Source: Nageia nagi (taxonomy: Eukaryota; Pinophyta). Taken from it: 64,000 nucleotides of DNA. The notes beneath the pieces are model-generated. The model had not been told where the DNA came from, made no database searches, and saw nothing but the letters and a program-made list of their open reading frames with translations. The stretch spans positions 182,776,001 through 182,840,000 of the forward strand of contig JBITNC010000001.1 of NCBI GenBank assembly GCA_050084985.1. Reading direction: 5' to 3'. Below are positions 1-9,925 of this stretch, piece after piece; the stretch's first letter is position 1, and each line of letters starts with the position of its first letter. The translations under genes and the position numbers were made by a program.

Positions 1-59
1 GTAAGTATCCAAAATAATAAGGTTCCCAAAAATACTAAGTGCCCAAACAACTACTAGCA

Positions 60-1790
60 ATACATTAAGTAGTACCCCAAAAACATACATAAGACACTCC
101 TACTTTTCTACTCCACTCCCTTTCCATCATGGTGGGCTTTGTAAAAGGGGCATGAATTGTTGTTCCCCATAGCTATGCTTGTAGTATTTGTTGTACATTT
201 TTATTAACATTATTTGTTTAAAGCCTAGATTTTATCCAACTTCATCATATATTGGGCTATGAGCACCTTTTCTATGTAATGCTTCTACAAGTATCTCATT
301 GTGGATCTTATTACTAAAATATCTCCTTGCTAAAAACTCTTTTACCCTCTCCTCTTTGGTCTATACTATTGTCTCTACATTGGCAAGCTTGACTTCTTTT
401 CCCCTTGGATCTCTCTTAGGATGACTTTGTGGTACTTTCCAAAATATCTTATTAATCTCTTTGATTTTGAATTCCTTTAGAGGTGTTCATTTCTCCAAAT
501 TAATAAATTGCACCTCTTTAAATGCTCCTTTACCCTCTACTTCTTCCTCTTTATTTCTTTGTTTGGTGTTGCTCCTTGTTCTCCCTTATATTAGATTATT
601 TTTCTACTCCATTGCATCCTCCATTCTTTTTTTTCCCCTCTTTTTCCTTTATTGCATTTTCTTATGTTATTTTTTGAACTTCTTTGCTAATTTTTGCTAT
701 TTCAATGAAAAATGAGTTTATCTTTATTGTGACCTTATTGATAAGAATTGCCTTACTATAATTCTTAGCTTGCATAAGGTTTTTAGCTACTACTATCTCT
801 TTTGTTGTTATCTTTAATATATCACCCATTTCTTTATCCTGCAATGTTGCATTCTCCTTCCCATGAATGTTGTCTTACCCAAATGTTATTTTTTCTTTCC
901 CTTTCCTTAACCTTGTCTCCACTACAATGGGCTCCTTTATCGACTCTCCTTTCTCTTCATTGGCTTTCTTCCCCTCCTTCAATTTGAATACATTGGCCAC
1001 ATGGGTGTTCTCCTATTGCTTAGAAATTTTAACCCTAAGGTTCTTGTTCTCCCTTATGTTGAATACCTAGCCTCCACCTAAGATTCTAACCCTTGGCATC
1101 TCTTGGGTATATTTTTCAAGGCTCTTTCATACCCAAGTTTTATCACTCTACTATGAATTACCCATGGTGTTAAATTTGCCTTAATGTTTCTTATAGAAAT
1201 TCTTATTGAATTGAAAATAAAGAAGAAAAAATTCATCCTATCTATTTTAGGAAAAGTGAAGTGATTTATAAGACTAAAATGATAGACATAGAGCTTATTT
1301 TACCTTCAATAGTTATATATCTCATCAAGCCCTTGGCTAGCTCCTTCCAAGGCTTTGGTAAGCAATTTTACAATACCCCCATATGAAATTTATCCAAAAT
1401 GAATCTTTACATATAGGTTTGAATGAACTTGTCTCTAACTACAAGTTTATTCACTCCACCTTCCCTTCTTACTTTTATTCCTACATTTGGTAGGTGGGTT
1501 ACTAGGGCAATTTTTTGTATTGAGAATACTAGCTCCAAACCATTGACATTGCAAATACCTTCATTCCAAGATTTTATAACTTTCAATGAGATTTATTCAT
1601 TCTCACCCTTGCATGCATTCATAAACCTATCTAAACCTCCCTTATAAAGAAGACACCATACTTATGCATTTTGCCATGTCTCCTCTTTTGAGATCGACTC
1701 CTTTCTTATGATCTCTCCACCCATTTTTGAAGCTATAGGATGTTATTTCGAACTGAAATATGGATTATTTTTGAGAGTGCAATATTCTTA
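60..1790 (-). pseudogene. P2: decayed unknown ORF (copy A)
   Basis: Read on the minus strand, one frame with stops and a few shifts runs from about 1790 to about 60. I do not recognise a named domain. The first part reads MGGEIIRKESISKEETWQN, then RFMNACKGE, then ESWNEGICNVNGLELVFSIQ-like and THLPNVGIKVRREG. The middle has KPWKELARGLMRYITIEG and then HF.LINHF. The last third is charged and lysine-rich. The same series of blocks occurs in copies B and C, and their breaks fall at different places, so the ancestor was probably a single ORF of about 500 residues. The segment from the YITIEG block through INHF to GRVIKLVYERALENIP resembles P1 upstream on the same strand. It has the same orientation as the LTR at 6519-6944. 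It may be a retrotransposon accessory ORF or a captured host gene. Confidence 0.55.
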
Positions 1791-2400
1791 CTTAATAATT
1801 TGGGTGCTTTTTTTATCCTTCCTTAGGTTGATGCTATCTATCACATCATCTCAAAATTGTACTAACAAGCTTCTAATTATAATTATTTTTTATCCATTAT
1901 CATTCTATACTCACATGTTCTACATTTTAAAATGCTTAATCTAAAGTGACATTATTCATGCTTTAGATGTACTCCATTTAAAACCTTTAGAATGTTTGAT
2001 TTTATATTAAAATCTTATTTGTATGCCATGTTGCATTCTTTTATTCATTCATAACTATAACTTTATTTCCATAAATGGTTTTGATGCTATATTCTTCTAA
2101 GGGTTTTCCTAGTTTGCAAATTTTTCTCATTGTTCATGCAAAAAATGGTATGGAAATTCTAATGGGTAAGATTTCAACAAGCTAAAAATTTGTTCATGTA
2201 GAAAGAATTACATAAATGCAACCGAGAAATCAACATGTAAGCACAAATTAGGAGAAAAACACAAGCCTAGATCTCATTTGGGCAGCATACATTATAAAAA
2301 AAGTCCCATCCTTGGAGATCTAGGGTTCTACAACTATGAAGGATAGAGCAATTCAATATGCATGCAAAAAATCAAATAGCATAGGTAGGTAAGTAGCATA

Positions 2401-2850
2401 GATTGGTGAGTTTTAAATTTATTTTATAATTCTTGCTATATGCCCATAATGTATACACTATTCACCCATGATATGTTTGCTATATGCCCATAATATAACT
2501 AAAATTATAGTTAAATTTTTCATAGTTCTTACTATACACCCATAATATAACTATTATATGCCCATAATATATCTCATTCAAAAATTAAAAAAAAAATCAT
2601 TCTTATTTCTCACTATGTGTCCATGATATAATCGCTATACACCCATAATATATCTCATCAAAAAATTTCAACATTTTTTGTTCTTATTTCTCAATATACA
2701 CCCATACTATCCTAAGCCATATACACCCATAATATATCATTTTTCAAAATTTATAATTTTTTCATGTTTCTCACTATAAACCCATGTTATTTTTGATATA
2801 CACCCATGATATATGTGCAAATTTGGTCAAAGGATAGGCTCTTCCAATAT
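2401..2850. repeat. Left arm of inverted minisatellite-like repeat (A)
   Basis: About 450 bp built from irregular copies of a motif near ATATACACCCATAATATA, spaced by AT-rich linkers such as TTTCTCACTAT. The reverse complement of 7651-8390 follows the same linkers in the same order, and both arms end on their inner side with AAAGGATAGGCTCTT. The arms enclose about 4.8 kb that holds P1 and an LTR. This could be a foldback-type structure or a rearranged minisatellite. Confidence 0.75.
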
Positions 2851-3745
2851 TTATTCCATTACAATTCAAAAGTAAGATAACTTTTTCTAAAATAAAGTAG
2901 AAGGTAACATTGTAGACTAAAGGAAGGAAGAATTACTTTAATTGATGAAGAATTATAAACATAAATAGAATCTCCATTTCCACCCTTTATGGCAAGCACT
3001 TACCCATTGCTAGATTTTGAAATGGAAACTAGAACTCTAATTTCTTATCTAGTTATATGAAGACTTGTCCTCTACCAATAACCAGCTTACTATGATTAGA
3101 ACTAAGAACATGAATCTTGCTTCTTCTTGAGGGAAAGGTGAGGTAGGAATGAACTAGAGTTGAGGAATATTTATAGTTGTAACTTTCTTTGCTAATGTTA
3201 ACAAAGTTATGTGAACTAAAGATATTTAGTTTTAGGAGAGGCGTCATTGAGGACTCCTCATCATAATTCCCTCTATTGATGTTTTGATTTGGAAGTATAC
3301 AAAAATGAATTTAAACCAATTTAATCAATAATATAAATAATATATCATGGTAAGTAGTATTTGTAAGGTATTTGAAAGGTGTTAAATCTATTGAACCTGC
3401 TATAGTTTTCTTTGTTGATGTAAAGATAATGACTTGAGCTAATGATATTTTGCTTTGTATTCTCAAAGTTAATATTTTTATGCATTATATTCATCATAAC
3501 CATGTAAACAAATTTAGGATTGGCCCTACATAGCTTGTACAAAAGCCATTGATTTTTTATTTTTGTCACTAAAATTTCTCTCTTTTTTTCTAACCAATAT
3601 TAACAATGCATCTACTGTAGGCATTTCTTATGTATTAAATCACTTTAAATGGGTTCTTTGTTCATATGGATGGTTAGTTTTTATAGATAGCTACTTGTTG
3701 ATTTTTTTTTTATCCTTTAAGTTTTTTGGAATGTTATTTTTTGTT
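2851..3745. other. AT-rich spacer, no supported gene
   Basis: Shared by copies A, B and C. Short minus-strand frames near 3053-3247 and 3345-3569 recur in copy C but show no recognisable domain, and their breaks differ between copies. I see no promoter or RNA gene that I can support. Confidence 0.4.
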
Positions 3746-5000
3746 ATCCCCTTCTCCAATCTCTATTTCTTCCTCTTCTTGGTCTTCCTACTTTTTTATT
3801 TTAGGGTTGGTGTTGTTAACTCATTGGTGCTTTAAGAAGTTTCATATAACAAAAAAAAAAATTATATTAATCAAGATATATGAAATCATATTTGAATAAG
3901 ATACATAGGTTATGTGAAATTTATATGATCTAATTTGTGAAAAAAAATAATCTTACAATTGAATATTGATAAAATATAATTCATTTTCTACAATTTGATA
4001 TCATACAAGGCAATAAAATTCTATTTCTTATTTTAAGGGGTCAAGGATACTTCATATATCAAAATAGATATTTCTTCTACAAAAGGTTAATTTATAATTT
4101 TATAGCATCCTATTATAGACCACACATAAAATAAGGCATTTAAAGATCTAGAGAAGTAAGTTTTATATCCTTGAAGTAAAAAAGAAATATTTAAAAGTTG
4201 TAACAACATTCTTGAAAAAATATTATCACAACATTCTTCTCAAATATTAGATATTGCTACAACATTCTTTAATATCCATCATGATTTCTAGATATAAAAT
4301 CTTAAACTTAGTGATAAAAATCCTCATTCACATGTTACACTAGCATATGCTTATTTTTAATATATCATTTGATCTAACTTTGTATCATTATTTTAATTTT
4401 AATTTTTATTTATCATAATATTACTATATTTTTTTATATGAATTCCATATAATACATATTGGTGAACCTAACTTGTTTAACTCTTTTTGAACACCTTATT
4501 TGTCTATGAAATTTGTATGCTCAAAAGACTTAGCGATTTTGTATCTCTTACTAGAAGTGCTAAATTGAAAGTTTTTTTATAAAAATAAAAGGGTGAGATT
4601 TTTACAAGATCCCTAAAATATATTAAAACAAATTTTAACAATAGTATATTCAATTGTAGCATCATAAAAACCAATATATCAAACCATATCCCAACTAAAT
4701 CCCTAATATGATTATGGAAAATACAATATCCATATAACCTAGAAAAATTGAATGCTACTATGCCACCGTAAGTGGACTTACACCTACTAAATTTTTTTAA
4801 AATAAATATTAAAAAAATGAACAACACATTAAGAGAATTATATTCCCTTTTCCTATTCTTGCTACTATTTGGCTACTAGCCATTCATGCTAGAGATTAGT
4901 TTCTTCATCCCCTTCTCCAATCCCTCTTTCTTCCTCTTCTTGATCTTCGTACTTTTTCATTTTAGGGTTGGTGTAGTTGGCTCATTGGTGGTTTTTCCTA
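3746..5000. repeat. 1.2-kb segment bounded by ~95-bp direct repeats (A)
   Basis: The sequence from 3746 to 3840, containing CCCCTTCTCCAATC and TTTTAGGGTTGGTGT, is repeated at 4906-5000 at about 85-90% identity by eye. About 1.07 kb of AT-rich, gene-free DNA lies between. Copy C keeps the arrangement (37927-38023 and 39086-39182). Copy B lacks both repeat copies and the 1.07 kb, and has an unrelated 345 bp in their place. The repeated part overlaps the 3' end of the P1 region, so this looks like a local duplication or an insertion with a very long target repeat. Confidence 0.65.
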
Positions 5001-5680
5001 GTTCTTCTTTCATGGGTGCTTTTTTCTTCATCTCTTCTCTTTGGTAACAAGGAAGAGCTATAATTTTAGTTCATAAGTATAGCATCTCTTCCTCTTGCAA
5101 TGGATCTTTGTTTTCTTCTTCCTTCCCCTTCATTATGGATTTTATCCATATCAAGGTATTTTTATTTCTTTTCCTCTTTGATCACAATCTCTTACTACCA
5201 TGGATAGGCTTTTTTATTCTATAGGCTTATATTTTTAGCATGAGATAATTCCCTTTCTTTTGGGTAAATCTACTTTAGGTCTTTGTCTTTCTCCATAGCC
5301 TTAGCTCTATTAGCCTCTTTATCCTCCCATATTTCCATTTTTTTATTTTCCTCTCCTATCCCTCTTAGGTAGTTGAATTCCACTTTTTCACTACAATCTT
5401 GATTCTAAAGAGGTTTTTTTTATGCCATCTTTTGGTCCAAATTCAAGGGTTGCACTTACCATAGCTTTATACATGGTAGTAATGAGCCCTTGGTGCAAAG
5501 GGATATTTCAATTATCATCCTTAATTAATTGCATCAAGTTTCTTAGTGAATATGATATATAAAACTTAGATAAATATGTTGTACTAATGTTCATCACATA
5601 TAGATTTCATTCATTCTTTTATATATTATTCAACTATACTAAATTATAGTATGGGTGCTCTAAAAGTTTTCTTTTAGGGA
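4870..5680 (-). pseudogene. P1: decayed unknown ORF related to P2 (copy A)
   Basis: On the minus strand, after shifting frame once near 5600, the blocks HYNLV.LNN, NLYVMN, LSKFYISYSLRNLMQLIKD and PLHQGLITTMYKAMV can be read, followed by ATLEFGPKDG and a lysine/arginine/glutamate-rich tail. The order of hydrophobic and aromatic positions matches the P2 segment YHF.LINHF...IHGRVIKLVYERALENIP, so I infer that P1 and P2 share a domain. The amino-terminal half seen in P2 (the ESWNEGICNVNG part) is not visible upstream of P1, so this copy is partial. It lies 0.8 kb downstream, in its own sense, of the LTR at 6519-6944. No known catalytic motif is visible. Confidence 0.45.
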
Positions 5681-6500
5681 ATTGATGTTATAAAATTAGT
5701 TGAATATTCTTACAAAATTTAATGTGCAAATGTGAAATGAAAGATCAAATACATGAAATAGTAAAGATCAAAATAAGCACACAAAGAATGCAACAAATTT
5801 ATATTGTCTCTCCTAGTGTAGGAGTACATCTAGTTCAACTATTCCTTTTCTTCATTATGGGAAGTTTGAAGTGGATTTCTAGTCACATGATCATGGAAAA
5901 ACATGCCTTATTCATCAACAATACTTCATTCTTCTACAATTCCTAAGATAAATACAAGATAGTTTTTGGATATCATAGTAAAGGAAGCTCATTTTGATAG
6001 ACAAATAGTAACCAAAAGAATTCATAAGAAGGTCAAAAAGTAGTAAAAATATCAAGGAAGATCAAGTGTAGGAGATAAAGAATTAAGGAAATAAATTAGA
6101 ATGTGGCTAATGGAAAGAAAGGCACTCTAAATGCTTTTTGGGTAAGAGCTTCATCGAAATAATTTATAGGATTTTATGAAGACTAACATCTAATATTTTT
6201 TAGAGCTTGCTTTTAGGCTATGAAGATGGTAGCAGTTTGAAATTTAGGAGCTTTACATTACTTTTATATTTATTCACTTACCCATAGTTTATGTTGTGGT
6301 AAGTACAATGACACTTAGTTATTACTTTTAGGAAGCATACATTACTATTATTGAATATATGAAATCTTTTGTAAATGCAAGTTTTGGGGTCCTATGTTTT
6401 TGAAAACTCATTTTAAATTTTTACCCATATAAAAAAAAAGATAATTTTCATATTTCCCACTTGAGACAACCACATAGAAATGCCTACAGGATGCCAAAAT

Positions 6501-6518
6501 CTATGCTCTAATATCACT
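6501..6518 (-). other. Primer-binding site (decayed) next to LTR
   Basis: The minus strand reads AGTGATATTAGAGCATAG directly after the LTR end. It differs by two transitions from the common plant gypsy primer site TGGTATCAGAGCATAG, which pairs with initiator tRNA-Met. It shows that the LTR at 6519-6944 is a 5' LTR pointing left. Confidence 0.7.
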
Positions 6519-6944
6519 TGTTAAGAATCTAATAGAATTAAAAAGGTATTTTACCTTGAATACCAAAGGAAATTATAAAATATAGAATAGCCAATTAATT
6601 TGAAATGTAACAAGTAAAGCAATTGGAACAATGCACTCATATTAATAACAAGATATCATAATAGAATAACTTTACAAATAGTAATACAAATTGTAAGCTA
6701 CTTCAAGGGGGATTCCTCCTTACAAATCAAAAGAGAATCAAATTTTCAATATGATTCCCTTTACCCCTCCTATAAATATTTATAGACTTCCTACCCTAGC
6801 CCTAATTAGCAATTTAATTCAAAATGGTGATTCATCATTAAAAAAATATAATGGTTCACATCACTAGTTAGCATGATATGTTAATTAAAATAGCTATTAA
6901 TTATAATTAAACCTAATTAAATATTATGATGTGGGATCCTAACA
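6519..6944 (-). mobile_element. LTR of chromovirus-type element (5' LTR, copy A)
   Basis: This 426-bp sequence starts TGTTA and ends TAACA on both strands. It matches 40695-41119 (copy C) and the 3' LTR of gypsy-2 at 32837-33262. A TATA palindrome, CTATAAATATTTATAG, sits near 6770-6785, followed in the minus-strand sense by a GC-poor U3/R-like stretch. The primer site lies immediately on the left side, so the internal region should run leftward, but no gag or pol is visible there; P1 and P2 occupy that space. No matching 3' LTR is seen inside copy A. Confidence 0.75.
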
Positions 6945-7199
6945 CTCATAGAGCATCAACATTATAGTTGCTGCTAAAGGTGGTCTCGAAAGCATGTCAT
7001 AAATCCTATTGGTGCTACCTTTCTTGTATATTATGATGAGGTAGAATTTTTATAAGAACCCCATACATCTAAAATGACTCTATTATTTTAACTTGGATTG
7101 AGTTTATAAATATTATAATGGTTTATGATCAATGTGAATTATTGTCTACTTTCCCATCAGGTAATTCTTTCATGATCCATAAAAAAGATCAATAAAAAA
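6945..7199. other. Flank of LTR, no gene seen
   Basis: AT-rich sequence shared by A and C (41120-41390). I see nothing coding. Confidence 0.4.
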
Positions 7200-7360
7200 T
7201 AACAACCTTGAAAACCCTTATCATAGTTAGAAAACCTTTTTTGTGGGTAGAAAATACCCTTATTGTGGCTAGGAAAACACTTATCATGGTCATAAAATAC
7301 TTACCATGGATAGAAAATACTTACTATGGGTAGGAAATACTTATCATGGGAAAATACTAT
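7200..7360. repeat. Short minisatellite, ~20-bp unit (A)
   Basis: Seven or so imperfect copies of a unit close to GGTAGAAAATACTTATCAT follow one another. Copy C has the same array at 41390-41540 with different point changes, so it predates the duplication. Confidence 0.7.
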
Positions 7361-7650
7361 GAAAGTTTCAGAAAATTATTTCCATAATGTAAGAAAATAA
7401 ATGATGATATCATCATCTTAGTGATGCACCAAGCAAAAGGATTTCTTGGAGCATGGCACCACTTTTTATGATATCATCAATATAGGTTCATGAGAAGCAT
7501 TGTAAAGAGATTTACTAAAGCATGAGACTAATTCTATTAACATTATCAGCCTAGCATCATAGAATGATGGAAAATGCCTTATTAAGAATAATATAAGTGA
7601 TGTTGAGGTGATGTTGATGTTAGCACTTTTTGGCACAACATATGAGTGAG

Positions 7651-8390
7651 GAAAGAGCCTATCCTTTAAGAAAATTCACACATATATCATATATGTATAT
7701 AAAAATAACATCTAGTGTATATCAGTTCCACCATCACTTGATTCAGATGCTCTACTTTGATATATTATGGGCATATATCAAAATTGATATTATGGGTGTA
7801 TGTTGATGTACACCACTTGACTTCCTTTTTAATTCAATACTATGCCCAAATATATCATGGGTGTATATAGAAGCTATATCATGGGCTTATGTCAAGAGGC
7901 ATAAGAAAACTCAACCACTCTAGTGAGATATATCATGCATGTATATAGAACCTATATCATGGAAGTATAGCTATAACTTGAAAATTTTTAGAATTTATGG
8001 CCTAGATATATCATGAGCATATATCAAATATATCATGGGCATATATTGAGAAACATAAAAAAATTGGAAATTTTTAAAATAGATATATTATGGGTGTATA
8101 TCACTTAGGATAACATAGGCACATATCAAGAAATAAGAACAAAAAATGTTGAAATTTTTGAATGAGATATATTATGGATGTATAGAGGTTATATTATGGG
8201 TGTATATCAAGAAATAAGAATGAAAAATTCTAAAATTTTTAAATGAGATATATTATTGATGTATAGCGGTTATATTATGGGTGTATAGAAAGAATTACAA
8301 AAAAATTAACTATAATTTTAGTTATATTATAGGCATATAGTGAACATATCATGTGCATATAGTGAGAATAATAAATACAAAGTTAAATTT
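7651..8390. repeat. Right arm of inverted minisatellite-like repeat (A)
   Basis: Its reverse complement matches the arm at 2401-2850 in unit order and linker sequence, including the inner edge GAGCCTATCCTTT. It is about 290 bp longer because of extra TATCATGGGTGTATAT units and linkers between about 7700 and 8000. The 64-residue frame at 8340-8534 starts inside the arm and is probably fortuitous. Confidence 0.75.
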
Positions 8391-9925
8391 TTTGGCATGT
8401 TTCCACCATTCCTATTTTCTCAAATATTCAAAACAAAAGATGATATTACCTTGAAATATTTGCAAACCATCCTAAATGGTACTGCCTTGATGAGCCCTCA
8501 TACTTGTACTCGTATGCTCATATCCCTTGTCTAATTTTTTTCTTTTTCATATACATTTATAATTTGTTTTTTTTATTTATCAACTAAAAAACCCTAACTA
8601 GATCCTATGAAATTGTAGAGCATTTTGTACAATACCATTATGTGGAGCTTTCTACAAGCAAGGACAAGATGACCATCTTGGTATACATTCTTGTTAAATT
8701 TGTTTGGCTAGGTGGTTTCCTCATTGATTCGTTACATAGGGTTTTTTGGTGAGGTTTTTTATTATACTTTTCTTATGATAGAAATATGCTTTTAAATATT
8801 ATTTAAATTAATAACAAACCTTATTTCAAATTTCCTAATTTGGGGCATTGCTGATAATGTGTAGGGTTTAGGATTTAGGGTAATTTTACTAATTTCTCAC
8901 ATTTTCCATTTTATAAATTATTTGATAATGTATTATTCGATATTTTATTTGTTATTCATAATAACTGTATAGATTCATAGTTATCATTTTTTATTTAGAA
9001 CCATCATTCTTATGAGATTAACAAATACATATAAATGAAATCCTCTTTTAATCAATCTTTGATGTATTTATAAACCCTATTACAAATTTCCCAATTTTGG
9101 GCATTTTTTTGAAAATTTTGGGAAAGTGGAATTGATAATGTTCAAATTTGTATATAATTAACTTCAATCCAACTAAAACTAGGTTTCTTTCTAATTTCTC
9201 AATCTATAATTAATTTCCTTACTCCTTATACCCTCTTATGAACTTAAATCCAACTACATCTAGTTTTCAAGATTGATTCATCAATCTTACTCCATTTACC
9301 CATGATTAAACTTCAATCCAACTACATCCATGTGTATTTTTTATTCCTCAATATTTCATCAATTTTCTTACTCATTCATCATCATCCAAATTGCCCACTT
9401 TTGCATAACAAAATTGAAATAAGAACATAAGATGGAGCATATTTAGTCTCCACCAATTTAAATAATGCTTCAAAAAATACCATGATTCCTTATGTAATGC
9501 AAAAGCACCTAGGATAAACATACATTTCATCTTGTTAATAAATTTGATATATTACTCAAGTGTTTTGTCATTTGAAAGAGTTTAAGGGCATTCTTGATGT
9601 ATGTAGCCTTGAATTGCATATCCTCCAATCATTGCATTCCATGAAATTGTGTTTGAATCATGTCTACTAGGTAATTGAAAACCATAACATGTGATAAAAA
9701 AATAATTTTACTTAGTCTTTTATGTATTGATAAACCCTATTGCAAGTTCATACATTGAATATGTAGCATTGTTTTTCATTGCATGGAAGTTGCACTCATA
9801 GTTTAGAAGTGTGTTGTATAAATATCCTTGTCAATGATGGTATATGCCAAATAATACACATTTAATTTTTATTATTTTATGTGGGTAGTACAAGTATATG
9901 TTTATCTTCTATTTATTTATTTTAG
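8391..9925. other. Gene-free AT-rich stretch
   Basis: Shared by copy C (43360-44909). I see repeated lines such as TTTCAAATTTCCTAATTT and TCAATCCAACTACATCCA, duplicated locally near 9170-9330, but no coding frame longer than a few tens of codons and no RNA gene. Confidence 0.5.

Noticed and set aside
461-1070. Plus-strand ORFs rich in Ser, Phe and Leu at 461-715, 802-987 and 867-1070
   Set aside because: They are reverse shadows of the lysine-rich P2 region on the minus strand, whose blocks recur in three copies.
2401-2850. CRISPR-like array
   Set aside because: Spacing and units are irregular, spacers are not unique, and the setting is a plant nuclear genome.
4504-4827. 107-codon minus-strand ORF
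   Set aside because: It lies in the insert between direct repeats. Copy C shows frame breaks at the same place and no conserved protein pattern.
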